Assembly: GCA_907163345.1 (NCBI GenBank)
Contig: CAJQUN010000051.1
Span: forward strand, 3,286,001 to 3,350,000
Origin: Haberlea rhodopensis
Lineage: Eukaryota; Streptophyta; Magnoliopsida; Lamiales; Gesneriaceae
Direction: 5' to 3'
Length of the DNA stretch: 64,000 nucleotides
The notes beneath the pieces are model-generated. The model was not told where the DNA came from. It did not search any database and worked only from the letters and a program-made list of their open reading frames with translations. Each line of letters begins with the position of its first letter. Position 1 is the first letter of the stretch. Below are positions 22,787 to 34,572 of the stretch, piece by piece. The position numbers were made by a program, and so were the translations under genes.

Positions 22787-23562
22787 ACAGGGGACGGGTC
22801 AACAAGGCGGTTAAGCATTGACGCCTGACTGATATATTTTGTGTCGCACAACAGATACGTGGTGACGTACGAGTATTGATATTATTGTGATGATGATGTT
22901 GACATTGAGATATATGATGCGTAGACATTCATGATGATATACATGCATGATGTTGAGAAATTATGCCACGAGCGGTATTCTATTGTTGAGAATATGCTTT
23001 GATATGAGAGGTATGCCATTGTTGGGCATATGCTTTAGCTGTTATAACGTGTGAGGATGGTTATATGATATGTGTTACTAATATGGGACGTGAAGGCTGA
23101 GCCACTGACATATTGAGCTGCAAGGCATATCATATCGGTCCCGTTATAACAGGATGATAGTTGAGACATGTCATGACATATTTGCATATTGTGATGCATA
23201 GTACAGAACAATCACAATTGAGATTCTACGATGGTTATTTACGATGTTTTGCTTATTGATATAGAACTGAAATAGTTGTTATCAATACTCATATTGTGTG
23301 ATTGTTTCTGTAGGGACTCATAGACATGGGTGGACAGGTTTGTGAGTTGATTCTGCTGTGAGCTGAACCACTGCTTAGAAGTTGAACTTCTTTAGGTTGT
23401 TAGTATGTGCATGTGATGTATATTTTGTAAGAGTTTTTGTTTTGGTAAATTCTATAATAACTGGCATAGTAAAAAATTTAATCAGTGTATGATCTTACTT
23501 AATTTTACCCACATATGTATAAACAATTGATACATAATGGATTAAGTAACGAGGACCCCACA
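22787..23562 (+). mobile_element. Gypsy-B 5' LTR, part 3 (end)
   Basis: Resumes the B LTR (ggggacgggtcaacaaggcgg, as at 40643) and runs to GGACCCCACA. The segment corresponding to 40124-40640, which holds the CGATCGATCG cluster in the 3' LTR, is missing here. The donor-like CAG|GTACGT of the 3' LTR reads CAG|ATACGT here (22852-22860). Confidence 0.85.
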
Positions 23563-23732
23563 TTAGTGGTATCAGAGAAGTGGTTCAGGAACTGGGTGAA
23601 CAAGGGGTAGAGGAAGTGAATTAGGAAGTGACCTAGTCACTTAAAAAGCATGTTCTTGTAGTTGTGGAGTATTTGATGTTATACTAACAGGCTTTTAAAT
23701 TTGAATGTTTTTATTAACCCTTGTGATGCAGC
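23563..23732 (+). other. Gypsy-B leader
   Basis: Non-coding leader between LTR and gag. It ends with TTAACCCTTGTGATGCAG directly before C-ATG. This has a branch-point-like TTAAC and an acceptor-like GCAG. Confidence 0.6.
23567..23577 (+). other. Primer-binding site (tRNA-iMet) of Gypsy-B
   Basis: TGGTATCAGAG four bases after the LTR end CA; the next base (A for C) departs from the iMet match. Confidence 0.85.
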
Positions 23733-24841
23733 ATGGCAGCCAGAATACCGGGGTATCCTCAAGAAGAAGTTGGGGATGCAATGAGTGTGAATGCAAGTGC
23801 AGGTATAGGCTTTGTGCAACCACCACCAGTAGGGCAAGGGCCAGTGGACCAAGTATTGTTACATGGGGAGTTGACACTGACTCAGTTTTTGAATTATCAG
23901 CCACCTCGCTTTGAGGGTACAGAATCTGGTGAACAGGATGAAGAGTGGTTGGAACGTGTTGAACAGATTTTTGTATCTGCTCCGTGTGCCAAGTCAGCCT
24001 GGTTATGTTGGGCTGAGTTTCAATTAGCAAAGAAAGCGATGATGTGGTGGAAAGCGACCTTGATAGAGTTGAGAGCTCAGGGGCAGACAGTGGATTGGGA
24101 TGTGTTCAGAACCCGTTTTATTGATCATTATTTTTCTGTTGCTGCGAGGCAGTTGAAAGAAGATGAGTTCACTAATTTGACACAGGGAACCATGAAGGTA
24201 TCTGATTATGCTTTGCAGTACTCTTCTTTGTTGAGGTATGTACCTCATATTGCTGCAAACACGAAAGCCAATATCAGACATTTTGTGAAAGGCCTACAAC
24301 CTGAGTTATTCTATAGGATTATTTCTAATAATCTTACTTCATTTGAGGAGGCACTAACCAGGGCAGAGATGGCTGAGATCGAAGTTGGGGCATATAAGGA
24401 TGTAGGACAAAGTCAGAAACCTACACAAGATAGTATGAGACCTAAGGGGGAGCAGTATAAACCATCACGAGGAGGTGTCTCGTACTCAAGATTAAGTGGT
24501 AGGCGATTTGATACACGAAAAGCGGGCGAACGAGTTGCCAAAGGACAGTCCCAAGGCAGCAGTAGTAGAGGTTTGAAATGTTTTAATTGTGGATGATCAC
24601 ATTATAGAAGAGATTGCCCTCAATTTGATGATCCAGTTTGTTTTTTATGCGAGAGGGCAGGATACATGATACAAGATTGTCCTCAAGTTGGAGGACAACA
24701 TGTTAGAGGAAATGCGTCAGAAAGTACAGTGCAACAAAGACCACAGTTTGTACCACGGACTGGTGGGGGACAGAGAGCGCTGCCCCAAGTTCAGGTGTAT
24801 GCACTAAACAAGGAGCAAGCAGAGGCAATCTCGATGATGTG
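23733..24841 (+). pseudogene. Gypsy-B gag (broken)
   Basis: ATG at 23733 opens 287 codons of a Ty3-gypsy retrotransposon gag. The capsid-like region (about residues 60-210) includes FEGTESGEQDEEWLERVEQ and a Trp-rich WWKATLIELRAQG. A basic Gly/Ser/Arg linker follows. A TGA falls inside the first zinc knuckle (CFNCG-stop-SHYRRDC). A second knuckle-like CFLCERAGYMIQDC follows in the same frame, then a shift near 24835 into the protease frame. The product of an intact copy would form the particle that packages element RNA. The gag at 61076 is a clear relative. Confidence 0.88.
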
Positions 24842-25140
24842 ATAGCGGGTAAGTGTTGTTTATTTACTTATCCAGCTTTTATAATGATTGATACTGGTAC
24901 ATCACATTCATTTATTGCACAAGCTTTTGTTGAGCAGTATCATATATGCTCGTATCCACTGTTGATGCCTCTGTCTGTCTCGACACCTTGGGAACTACTC
25001 TTATTACTTGTCGGATTGTATATGCTTGCTCTATTCGGTTTAATGATGGTTATGACATACATGCAGATTTAATTGTGTTGAATATGACTGATTTGACTAT
25101 ATTCTGGGTATGGATGTGTTGAGTAGATATCAAACTGTTG
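24839..25140 (+). pseudogene. Gypsy-B aspartic protease (remnant)
   Basis: The active-site motif IDTGTSHSFIAQAF is clear, and the end of the domain reads LGMDVLSRYQTVV after a frameshift near 25075. Stops follow at once. The protease would process the gag-pol polyprotein. Confidence 0.78.
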
Positions 25141-25199
25141 TGATTGTTGTCAGAAGACAGTGATATTCTAGTCTGATACTGGAAACCAAGAAGATGTAC

Positions 25200-26122
25200 A
25201 GAAAACAACATTTATAACTCGTTATGGACATTATGTGTTTCTAGTTATGCCATTTGGAGTGACTAATGCTCCAGTTGTTTTCATGAGTTTGATGAATCGA
25301 GTTTTTCAAGAATACCTTGATCAATTTGTCATTGTCTTTGTTGATGATATACTGATCTATTCTCGTAATGACGTAGGACATGTCCAACATTTGCATATGG
25401 TATTGCAACTATTGAGAACACATCAATTATACGCCAAACTCAGTAAGTGTGAGTTTTGGTTGAACAGTGTAGGCTTTTTGGGGCATGTGATTTCCAAAGA
25501 TGGTATATCAGTAAATCCGAGAAAGATAGAAGATGTGTTAAATTGGTCAGCACCTACTTATGTGCCAGAGATTCGTAGTTTCTTGGGTTTGGCAGGCTAT
25601 TACAGACGGTTTGTTGAAGGGTTTTCAAAAATTGCCAAACCATTAACACAACTGACACAGAAGGGAGTACCTTTCAGATGGTCAGAGGCATGTGAACATA
25701 GCTTTCAGGAATTAAAACATCGGTTGACAACTGCTCCGGTGTTGATTATTCCATCAGACCATGAAAGATTTGCTATTTATACTGATGCATCATTACTTGG
25801 TTTAGGTTGTGTATTGATGCAGGATAAACATGTTGTGGCATATGCATCAAGACAATTAAAGCCACATGAGAGTAAATATCCAGTGCATGATCTAGAGTTA
25901 GCAGCCTTAGTTTTTGCGTTAAAGGTATGGGGACATTCTTTATATGGTACGTCCTTTACCATATATACTGATCATAAAAGTCTGAAATTTTTGTTCACTC
26001 AGACAGAGTTGAACATGAGACAACGAAGATGGATGGATCTCTTGAAGGATTATGATTGTGAGATCGAGTATCATCCAGGAGAGGCCAATTTGACAGCTGA
26101 TGCTTTAAGTCACAACGTATAG
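25200..26122 (+). pseudogene. Gypsy-B RT (3' half) and RNase H
   Basis: Open from 25235. The sequence begins late in RT (YGHYVFLVMPFGVTNAP), includes the catalytic FVDDILIYS and ends with RNase H (IYTDASLLGLGCVL, YTDHKSLKFLF, LNMRQRRWMDLLKDYD). The first half of RT is absent: sequence from the end of protease passes to RT within about 60 bp, so an internal deletion of several hundred bases has occurred. The stop at 26120 interrupts the passage to integrase. Confidence 0.9.
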
Positions 26123-27173
26123 TCAACTGCCAATGATATAATTCAATTGTCAGCCTTGATGACTTCTTGTTGTACCTTGGGTTATGTGTTTGATGCAGTG
26201 ACAGTGCCAATAAGGGTATCAACAATATTGTTGAACCCGAGATCTTTGAGAAGATCAGAACAGCACAACCTACTGATGATGAAATACAAAATTTGAAAGA
26301 ACGGACAAGTCAAGGACAAACATCTCAGTTTGTTCTAACAAGTGACAGAAGTTTGAAGTATGGAAAGTGTTGGGTAGTACATGCTACATTCGGTCTACGC
26401 CAAGAACTACTACAATGTCCTCATTGTAGTAGATATAGTATACATCCTGGAGGCAAGACTTGCGTACACAGTTTTGGTGGAAACACATGAAACATGATGT
26501 ACTTGAATTTGTGAAACGATGTGTAATTTGTCAACAGGTGATTGCAGAAAGACAGAGATCGGAGGTGAATTGAGAAGTCTAGAAATTTCTCAATGGAAAT
26601 GGGAACATATGACGGTGGATTTTGTGACTCATTTACCAAGGACTTCGTCTGGTTATGATGCTATTTGGGTGGTTGTCGACAGACTGACAAAAGTAGCTCA
26701 CTTCATACCATACAGTATGACCTTTAGTTACTTGAGAATGGCTCAATTGTATATACAAAATGTTGTGAGACTACATGGAATACCAATTTCGATTGTTTCG
26801 GACCGATATCCGAGGTTTGCTTCTCATTTTTGGGAAGGCTTACAGTCAGCATTGGGAACAGACGTACGGTTGAGTACAACTTATCATCCTCAAACAGATG
26901 GACAGACAGAGCGTACAATGCAAACGCTTGAGGAAATGTTACGTACATGTATAGTGGAGTTTGATAACTCATGGCAAGAGTCATTGCCATTAGTTGAGTT
27001 TTCATACGATAGTAGTTATCAGACTAGTATACATATGGCACTGTTTCAGGCATTGTATGGGCAACGATGTAGATCGCCATTGTATTGGGATGATGTTGAG
27101 CAGTGTTCTATCAGTGAACCAGATATGATTATGTCCTATGAGGAAAGACCGATTACGATATTGTGATAGGATC
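26123..27173 (+). pseudogene. Gypsy-B integrase (interrupted by Copia-2)
   Basis: A zinc-finger region (HCSRYSIHPGG) is followed by a frameshift. The core resumes at 26519-27166 with WEHMTVDFVTHLP (first Asp), a changed second motif (VSDRYPRF) and HPQTDGQTERTMQTLEEML (Glu). A segment before the chromodomain side is deleted, and the frame is then cut by Copia-2 at TATTG. The reading frame resumes in phase at 39325. Confidence 0.88.
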
Positions 27174-28500
27174 GGGGTAGTGTTTAGAAGGGGGGGGGGG
27201 GGGGGGGGTTGAATAAACACTAGATACAATTTCGATTTCTTTTCTGGTTAACTATAAACTGTTAAGTATTACAGTTGCTTCTCAATATCAGGCAAGTCAG
27301 TAGACACTTATTATAGTGTGGAAGACGTCTACAAAACTTGTGAGGAATAAAACTGAAGTAATAAAGCAATAAACAAATAACAAGAGAGTTGTTTCTGGAA
27401 GTTCGAAGCACAACGCTTCTACGTCTCCCCTTCTTCCTTTGCAGGAAGGATTCACTAGAAGACTTGGTTTACACTTTTACAGTATACAACCTTCTTAGGC
27501 ACTAACACACTTGGCCTAAACTCCTAGCAATCACACTCTTCTTAACTTTTGGTTACAATGGATTCTATGACACTCTTTACAGAATACACTTTCTAGCTTT
27601 GAGAGTTTTTGAGCAGCAGACTTCAATTGAAGATAATCTATCACAGATTCAGTTTGCTGTTTGTCTGCTCTTTGCTGAACGTTTGGAATATCAGGAGTAT
27701 AACTTTCTTGTTTGCTTTGAAGTATATCTCTTAGTTGAAAATCGCTCAGCACCTCTTCATTCTCTGCTTGGATGTATTTATAGGTTTGGATGTCCAACGG
27801 TAGCCTTTCTGTATATGGAAGAGATTAGCTTTCCAATTTCATATTGTCTTCTTTCCTATTTTGTAAAGCAACGGCTCTTTTCACTCTGACGGTAATGGTG
27901 GCGGAGATATAGCAGGGTGCGCCGCTCTGTTGTACCTTTGTCAGAGAATGTTGTACTAATTTTGTCTCGTTGCTTAGTGCTCTAACTGGAAGCTCAGACT
28001 TCTGCTGGTTTTCTTTGTTCAACTGGTCGTTCATCCACTTATGACCAGTTGATGTCCTTGTTCAGTGAGAGACTATTCAGTTGATAGTTGTCCAGTAGAT
28101 GTCCATCCAGTTTAAGTTTGTCCGGTTGATAGCTTGTACGGTTGATGTCTTCACCCGGTTGATGTCTATCCAGTTGATGACTTCATCCGGTTGATGTCTT
28201 ATCCGGTTGATGTCCATCCAGTTGATGTCTTCATCCGGTTGATGTCTTATCCGGTTGATGTCCATCCAGTTGATGTCTTAACCAGTTGATGACTTCGTCC
28301 GGTTGATGTCTTCATCCGGTTGATGTCCATCCAGTTGATGTCTTAACCAGTTGATGACTTCGTCCGGTTGATGACTTATCCGGTTGATGTCCATCCAGTT
28401 GATGTCTTCGTCCGGTTGATGTCCATCCAGTTTATGTCTTGTCCAGTTGGTAGGCATCCAGTTTGTAATTACCAAAACTTTAGAAATCGTTTTCCCAACA
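27174..28500 (-). mobile_element. Copia-2 3' LTR
   Basis: 1327 bp, minus-strand TGTTGGGAAAACG...GATCCTATCA. It contains the U3 minisatellite (28076-28460), TATA box CTATAAATA near 27775-27783 and a 19-base C-run (27190-27208). Confidence 0.92.
28076..28460 (-). repeat. Copia U3 minisatellite in Copia-2 3' LTR
   Basis: 15-bp based units (tccggttgatgtctt / tccagttgatgtctt) with the CNGTTR core in each unit. The unit order differs from the Copia-1 arrays, so the array turns over within the family. Confidence 0.85.
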
Positions 28501-28515
28501 ATTTCCCCCTTTTTG
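28501..28515 (-). other. Polypurine tract of Copia-2
   Basis: Minus-strand CAAAAAGGGGGAAAT abuts the 3' LTR start TGTTGGG. Confidence 0.9.
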
Positions 28516-29379
28516 GTGATGACAAAACTAAGCAATGATCTATTTCCTACTGGAGTAAATAAGATGAGAATCCTGAAATTACTTGAAGACATAATGGAAA
28601 AGAATTTTCATTAAATATAAGCAGATTACAAGTTGTAATCAAACTGGACAATTGAGAGAGATTCATCTTTATTTAAGATGAATTCTAATAACTTGAATTG
28701 AATAGAATCTAAGATCAATCTAGTTTACATAATATAGCTGATACATGACAAATCTTTAAACAAGCATTGTAGACCCGGAGAGCTTCGATCCACATGGTGT
28801 CAGAGAGGAAGAGCTCGATCCACCTTATTTCAGAGAGGAAGAGCTCGATCCACCTTGTTTCAGAGAGGACCTAATTAGAATACTCTATCTCTGCCGGTCT
28901 ACCTTGTTTCAGAGAGAAGGTCGGGAAGAGTCATACGTATATTCATCAGGCAGCTTCCATGGTTCATGGATTCACCTAACGAGAATAGTCTATCTCTGTC
29001 TTCCCCCTTTTTGTCATCAGCCCCAGACATCTGCTGTTAGTAGTTCCTGACTGATGAGGAGCACCAGAACAGGATCAAAGCGCTGAAGCTTAACAGAGCT
29101 GGGTTAGATAAGTAATCAACCCATGAGGGGTTGATTTAGATAAGTAATAAACCCATGAAGCAGAATAAGATCTAACAGAAAACCAGGGAATTTTGAATAG
29201 CTTGAAAGTAATCATGTTGAGTGAATGTGTGTTCTGTGAACAAACAAGAGTCGCTATTTATAGAAATGAAAAGGTTGCAATTAATGTGAATGTATTTAAG
29301 TGGATCAGTAAATACAAAGAAAAAGTCAACAAAAACAGTAAATAGATAAGAGTAATTAAAGGAGAGTCAGAAAACGATA
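28516..29379 (-). other. Copia-2 non-coding 3' region with second PPT-like tract
   Basis: No gene. It has three short repeats of 'cagagaggaagagctcgatccacctt' type at 28800-28870 and a second tract (minus strand GACAAAAAGGGGGAAG) at 29001-29016, in the same place as in Copia-1. Confidence 0.7.
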
Positions 29380-32148
29380 CTATTTGCGCCCGAACCAATG
29401 TTTGGAATAGTCGCGTTTTTCGGCAGGCGGTTGGCGTGGACTCCGAGATCTTGGTTGATCAGTTGGTCTGGGCTGAGTGGGTGCTCCAGTTACAGGGGAT
29501 GAATGAGCAGCTGAACTTGAAGCCCGCTGTGTTGAGGGAGCAGTTCGGCTGGGTTCAGGTAGTCTGCGAATTATTTGAGGAGCTGCAGGCAGGCTGTTGC
29601 ATATATCTTGAATTTGAGAGGCAAAAGCTGCCTGCATGGTGGCCAACTGATCGGTCAATGTTTTCGTGGCGTCGTCAATCTTTTCTCCAAGAGCCATTGA
29701 GGTGGCAGCATGAAGAGATTCATTGTTTTGATTGATCTGAAGACGCGCTTGGCCAATTCAAGTAAAAGCATCCGCCACTGCATTCTCAGCAAATGTTTGA
29801 AGTCTGGTGACAGTAGTCGTTAAACTACTTAAGTCCCGGTAGACTTGCTGGAATTGTGAGTCCGTGTGCTGCTGATGAGTGCCTAGAATGAGAGTTGCAG
29901 TTCGCTCTTCCTGTTTAAGCTTATGAACATCGCTTGCTAGTGCTGATATAGCAGTGGAGAGATTGGCTAGCTGTGCAGCAATGTTCGGAGGCTCGTCCAT
30001 AGGGTTGGTAAAGACAAAAAAATCTTCAGAAAGCTCTTGAACCATGGACGGATCTGCAGCAATCAGTGGAGCATCAGTAGTAGGGACAAGAGCGCTGAGA
30101 TGAGCAACTTCAACTGCAGTGGGGTGCAAACTAGTAGTTTCAGCATTTGGGGCAGCTGTAGAGTCTGAGACAGTTACAGCTAAATTTGCAGTTTCTTCAT
30201 TTTGGGGAGCAGTCAAAGCAGTAGTGGCTTGATCAACCGCAGCAGCAGACGACTGGGTGTGATCATTGGAGTGGGAAGACTCACTGGGTTCATGATTGGC
30301 AGAGGATATAGTAACCTGCTGAACCACTGTCTGTATGACTGCATCCACATTGGTGTGATCAGCAGCCATTGGTTGGGGCTGTTGATCATTATGAGAGCTG
30401 GGAGGAGAGGAGACGCTGGGAGCAGTTGGAGAGGAGAGTTCTTTAACCGAGGAGGCTGCCTCCAAGGCAGTTGGTGCGGTCTCCGCTCCAGGGGAAGTAG
30501 TCTCCAGAGCAGTAGAAGTGAGCTCCACAAAATATGGGACAATCTCCAAATTTGCAATGACCGAGTGTAGATCCGGCTGATCAGGGCTGGCAACAGTTTC
30601 AGTAGTGGAGCAAGAGTGAATCCCAGTGGATATGCGAGTATCATGAAGAGCAAGCTCAGCCATTTCGAGCTTGGGTCCAAGAGCATTTAGAACAGCTCTA
30701 TCATGATTCGCTGTTCCCGAATTACCGTTAAATTGTTGAAGGCGGGTTTCAACCAGGGCCTGAAGTTCACCCACATAGATCATCAGGCTGAAAACATCTC
30801 GCAGCTTCAAGCTTGTTTCAGGGTCTGAGATTTGAAGATATGCCAGTATTTTGTTCTCATCTGCTCTAGCCTGATCCAGAATTTGATCAAAATCATCTAA
30901 TCGAACCTTGATACGGGCCTTTACCCATCGATCAAAAATCTCCAACTGTGGTTGCAGTTTGGCTTCCACTGTATCCATTACCATTTGAATCTCGAAGGCA
31001 ACAGGAGTGGATACTGGAGCCGTAAGAGATTTTCCTTTTCCAGCAGGGGTGGTCTTGGGATGACAGTATGGACATAATGACTTTGGTGTCCTGAAGCTGA
31101 TAGAGCCTGGTGCTTGCTGAGAGCTCACCAGTGCTGACTGAGTGTCAGCTGGAACCACTGAAGGAGCAGGCACCATGGCTAAGGAAGCAGTTGGTTCCTC
31201 AGTTGAAGGGATGGCAGGGCTGGGTTCCCTATCAGGATTTACGTCTGTAGGACCTGCGGAGGAGATAGTATCGGAGGCTGCAATTTCTGTCTGTCGGGCG
31301 GTCTGAGGAGCAGCTTTTCGTGTTCTGGGCTTCTTAGGAGGGGGAGGAGGGGGAGAAGACTCAGCGGATTCCGATACAGTCTGTTCAGAGTCACTGATTA
31401 CCTGAGTCAAGCGACGCTTTGTCACCCCGCATTCTCTGCCACTTCGTTGGCGATGAAGCTGAAGATACTTGTGAGTGATGAGCCTCCCTGGATGAAGGTG
31501 AGAGAGAGCCCCTGTCTTAATGTGTTTGCTCTCAAAAAGACTGCTTAGTGGGAGAGCAAAACCTGATTGACCCTTGCCAGATGCTACCAGACTAGTCAGT
31601 ATTTGAAATAACACAGCTGACCAGTTTATCTCCAACCCTTTGCATATAGCGCTCATAACGTCAAACTTTTCAGGGGTAATCATATCAAATGATCCTGCCT
31701 TACATAGGAGCCCCTTGGAGATTATGTCCGCCAGTTGTCGATAATGACTCTTCATCAATACTTTCCGGAAAGGAGGACGTGGAAGGCGATGAGTAGAGTC
31801 CGAAACTGTGAGACGCGTCTCTTCTCTTAGTTCTGCTGGAATAGTCGAAAAATCAGTGAGTCCGGTAGAGGGTAGGCACAGGTGAGTGGCAAATTCTGAT
31901 TGGGTGATGGTGACCGATTGTCTAGAGATGGATGCCACCACGGTGTCATCCACAACATTGGCCGTAGCAAAGAACTCTTGTAGTTCGTTCTTGTAAAAAG
32001 AGGGGGTCTGGCTCAAGATTACCAGGAGTCCGGAGGTATCCAGCCTTTGTATCAACTCCTTGGTCTCTTCATCAGAGGATGTGGATATTGAATGAAAATC
32101 GACGTGAATAGCATTGGTGATGAAACTCGGCTGAACATTCTTCGACAT
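29380..32148 (-). pseudogene. Copia-2 extra ORF downstream of pol, one in-frame stop
   Basis: ATG at 32148 opens 796 codons to a TGA at 29758-29760. The same frame then continues to 29380 (105 codons from the next Met, ending HWFGRK), so the intended product is about 920 residues. Residues ~1-230 form a compact conserved-looking region (LVILSQTPSFYKNELQEFF, LPSTGLTDFS, KAGSFDMITPEKFDVM). A PPPPPPKKPRTRK basic patch lies near 275, then a long Ser/Thr/Ala/Glu-rich low-complexity region, then heptad-like repeats in the last ~110 residues before the stop, then a Pro/Ser/Arg tail. No signal peptide or membrane span is visible, so I would not call it an envelope protein. A similar ORF occurs in Copia-1. 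I do not know its function; the PPPKKPRTRK patch could be a nuclear-localisation or nucleic-acid-binding element. Confidence 0.8.
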
Positions 32149-32682
32149 TTTGAGTGAGTAAGAGGAAGAAGCAGCAGCAGTTTGTTAGAGTAAGGTTTTC
32201 TGAAAGAGAAAAATAATCGCAGTGATTTGTTGGAGAAGAAGAGTAGTGAAACTAATGGCGGTGAATAAGAAAGTATATGTAACGTCGTACTGTAGATGAG
32301 CGGACACATGTATACGTGGCGATCATCTAACGATTTAAAAAGATTTAGCAAATAAATAAACGGACAGGATTTAGGCGGGAGTGAAATAATTTATTTTTAT
32401 ATAAAAGTAATTTTGAATTCCGACGTTCATTAGGTTAATAAGTATCGAGGGTTATTTTTGTCAAAGCATATTTGGTAACATCAGCTGGTATGTAGGGTTC
32501 GACTGGTAGGAAAACATCCACTGGATGTGGAGTCCTACTGGTTCGGATACACCTACTGCAGCTGACCATTGTATTACCAGCTGAGCTTTAATAACCATGA
32601 TAGAATTATAACAGAAATTCCCCCTAAATTTATGCACATAAACTAACTAATTCCCCCTGAATTCATTACCCAAACAAAATAA
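32149..32682 (-). other. Copia-2 spacer between pol and the extra ORF
   Basis: Non-coding. It shares with Copia-1 the blocks 'acgtcgtactgtagatgagcgg' (32281-32302), the 'ctggtatgtagggt' phrases and two minus-strand AGGGGGAATT runs (near 32617 and 32650). An ACATATA TATA-like word near 32274 lies about 130 bases before the ATG of the extra ORF, a possible internal promoter. Confidence 0.55.
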
Positions 32683-34572
32683 TCAAGAAGTAATTTCAAT
32701 TAAACCAAGAATATTTCGAAAGTAAGAAAACTTAGCGTCCGGTAGGGGTTTTGTGAAGATGTCTGCTGCCTGTTGTTCTGTAGAAATATATTCCATCCGA
32801 ATTTCTTTCTTCATGACATGATCTCTGATAAAATGATGACGGATGTCAATATGTTTAGTACGAGTATGAAGAACTGGATTGTATGTTATGGCAATGGCAG
32901 ATGTATTGTCACAGAAAATAGGAGCCTCTGTGGACTCAATTCCATAGTCTCTGAGTTGTTGCTGAATCCAGAGCAGTTGAGCACAGCAGCTTCCAGCAGC
33001 AAGGTACTCTGCTTCTGCAGTGGAAGTTGCAATGGATGTCTGTTTCTTGCAACCCCATGATATCAATCGATCACCAAGGAATTGACAATACCCACTGGTG
33101 CTTTTCCTGTCAATTTTGCATCCAGCATAGTCAGCATCTGAGTATCCAATAAGATTGAAGGTTGAGTCTCTTGGATACCATAGACTGACATTCTCAGTGC
33201 CTTTCAAATATTTTAGGATCCTTTTAACTGCAGTGAAGTGCGACTGCTTGGGATTTGCTTGAAACCGGGCGCACATACACACTGCAAACATAATATCTGG
33301 TCGGCTGGCTTTCAAATATAGTAAAGATCCGATTATGCCTCGATACATTGTAACTTCGACTGGTATTCCTGAATTATCCAAGTCGAGTTTGGCAGATGAG
33401 CTCATTGGTGTAGCAGCAGCTGAGCTGGTACTCATTCCATATTTCTTCAGTAGCTCTTTAGTGTATTTAGACTGATTGATCAGGATTCCTTCACTAGATT
33501 GCTTGACTTGCAATCCTAAGAAAAATGATAGTTCTCCCATCATGCTCATCTCGAACTGGTCCTGCATAATTTTAGAGAATCTTTCGCACAATTTTGAGTT
33601 AGTACTTCCGAAGATAATATCATCAACATAACTTTGAACAAGCAGAGTATGATCTCCCTTTGTAAATTTAAAAAGGGTCTTGTCCACCGTGCCAATAATA
33701 AAATTGTGTTCTGTCAAATATTTGGATAAAGTTTCATACCAGGCACAGGGAGCTTGCTTTAGACCATACAAGGCTTTATTGAGACGGAAAACATGAGATG
33801 GCTGCTGATGGTTTTCAAATCCAGGAGGTTGTTCAACATAGACTTCTTCCTGGAGTTTGCCGTTAAGAAATGCACTCTTAACATCCATCTGATAGACTTT
33901 AAAGTCTTTAAACGCAGCAAATGCAAGAAATATGCGAATTGCTTCTAGTCGAGCTACAGGGGCAAAGGTTTCATCGAAATCAATGCCTTCTTCCTGTCTG
34001 TAGCCCTGTGCAACTAATCTTGCCTTATTTCTGATTACTGTACCGTTTTCGTCTAATTTATTCCTAAACACCCATTTGGTGCCAATTACAGTGTGATGCT
34101 TTGGTCGTGGTACTAGATACCATACTTTGTTTCGCTCAAACTGATTTAGTTCTTCCTGCATTGCTTCTACCCAACTTGGGTCTAATATGGCTTCATCAAT
34201 CTTCTTAGGTTCTATATGAGATATGAATGCAGCATGAAGAAATTCATTAATCATTTGTCCTCTGGTGCGTAGAGGAGCAAGAGGGTTACCGATGACCTGC
34301 TCAGGTGGATGATCCTTCTTCCACCGGAGCGAAGGTCCAAGAGGATTGAGTTCTTCAGTTGACTGGATGTGAGTAGGCAAATCAGAGGTTCTGATTGACT
34401 CATCTTTCTCATTTGTTCCTTCTGCTGCAGCAGGGGTAGATGCTACTGTTTCATTTGAAGCTGGCTGCAGTGCTTGTTGGCCAGCAGACTCCTCTGCTTG
34501 AGCTTCAGGAACTTCTGGTTCTAAGGAGCAGTCAGTCCTGCTTCTGTATCTCATCATCAACATTTTCGTCAA
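32683..34572 (-). CDS. Copia-2 reverse transcriptase and RNase H block (open, 629 codons)
   Basis: The longest intact part of the element's pol. Residues ~1-145 are the linker after integrase. RT runs from about 149 (VWYLVPRPKHH) and includes MDVKSAFLNG (Asp 230) and YVDDIIFG (315-322). RNase H follows with YSDADYAG (477-484), AEAEYLAAG (519-527) and FCDNTS (553-558). The tail ends with ADIFTKPLPDAKFSYF. It makes the double-stranded DNA copy of the element RNA inside the particle. It is separated from the upstream integrase frame by a one-base shift near 34550, so the Met at the left end of the frame is not a natural start. All polymerase and RNase H catalytic residues I can identify are present. 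Confidence 0.9.
   Translation of the reverse strand: MTKMLMMRYRSRTDCSLEPEVPEAQAEESAGQQALQPASNETVASTPAAAEGTNEKDESIRTSDLPTHIQSTEELNPLGPSLRWKKDHPPEQVIGNPLAPLRTRGQMINEFLHAAFISHIEPKKIDEAILDPSWVEAMQEELNQFERNKVWYLVPRPKHHTVIGTKWVFRNKLDENGTVIRNKARLVAQGYRQEEGIDFDETFAPVARLEAIRIFLAFAAFKDFKVYQMDVKSAFLNGKLQEEVYVEQPPGFENHQQPSHVFRLNKALYGLKQAPCAWYETLSKYLTEHNFIIGTVDKTLFKFTKGDHTLLVQSYVDDIIFGSTNSKLCERFSKIMQDQFEMSMMGELSFFLGLQVKQSSEGILINQSKYTKELLKKYGMSTSSAAATPMSSSAKLDLDNSGIPVEVTMYRGIIGSLLYLKASRPDIMFAVCMCARFQANPKQSHFTAVKRILKYLKGTENVSLWYPRDSTFNLIGYSDADYAGCKIDRKSTSGYCQFLGDRLISWGCKKQTSIATSTAEAEYLAAGSCCAQLLWIQQQLRDYGIESTEAPIFCDNTSAIAITYNPVLHTRTKHIDIRHHFIRDHVMKKEIRMEYISTEQQAADIFTKPLPDAKFSYFRNILGLIEITS

Noticed and set aside
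29758..32148. Calling the extra Copia ORF an envelope glycoprotein
   Set aside because: No signal peptide, transmembrane segment or glycoprotein-like cysteine pattern is seen. The label would rest on position only.
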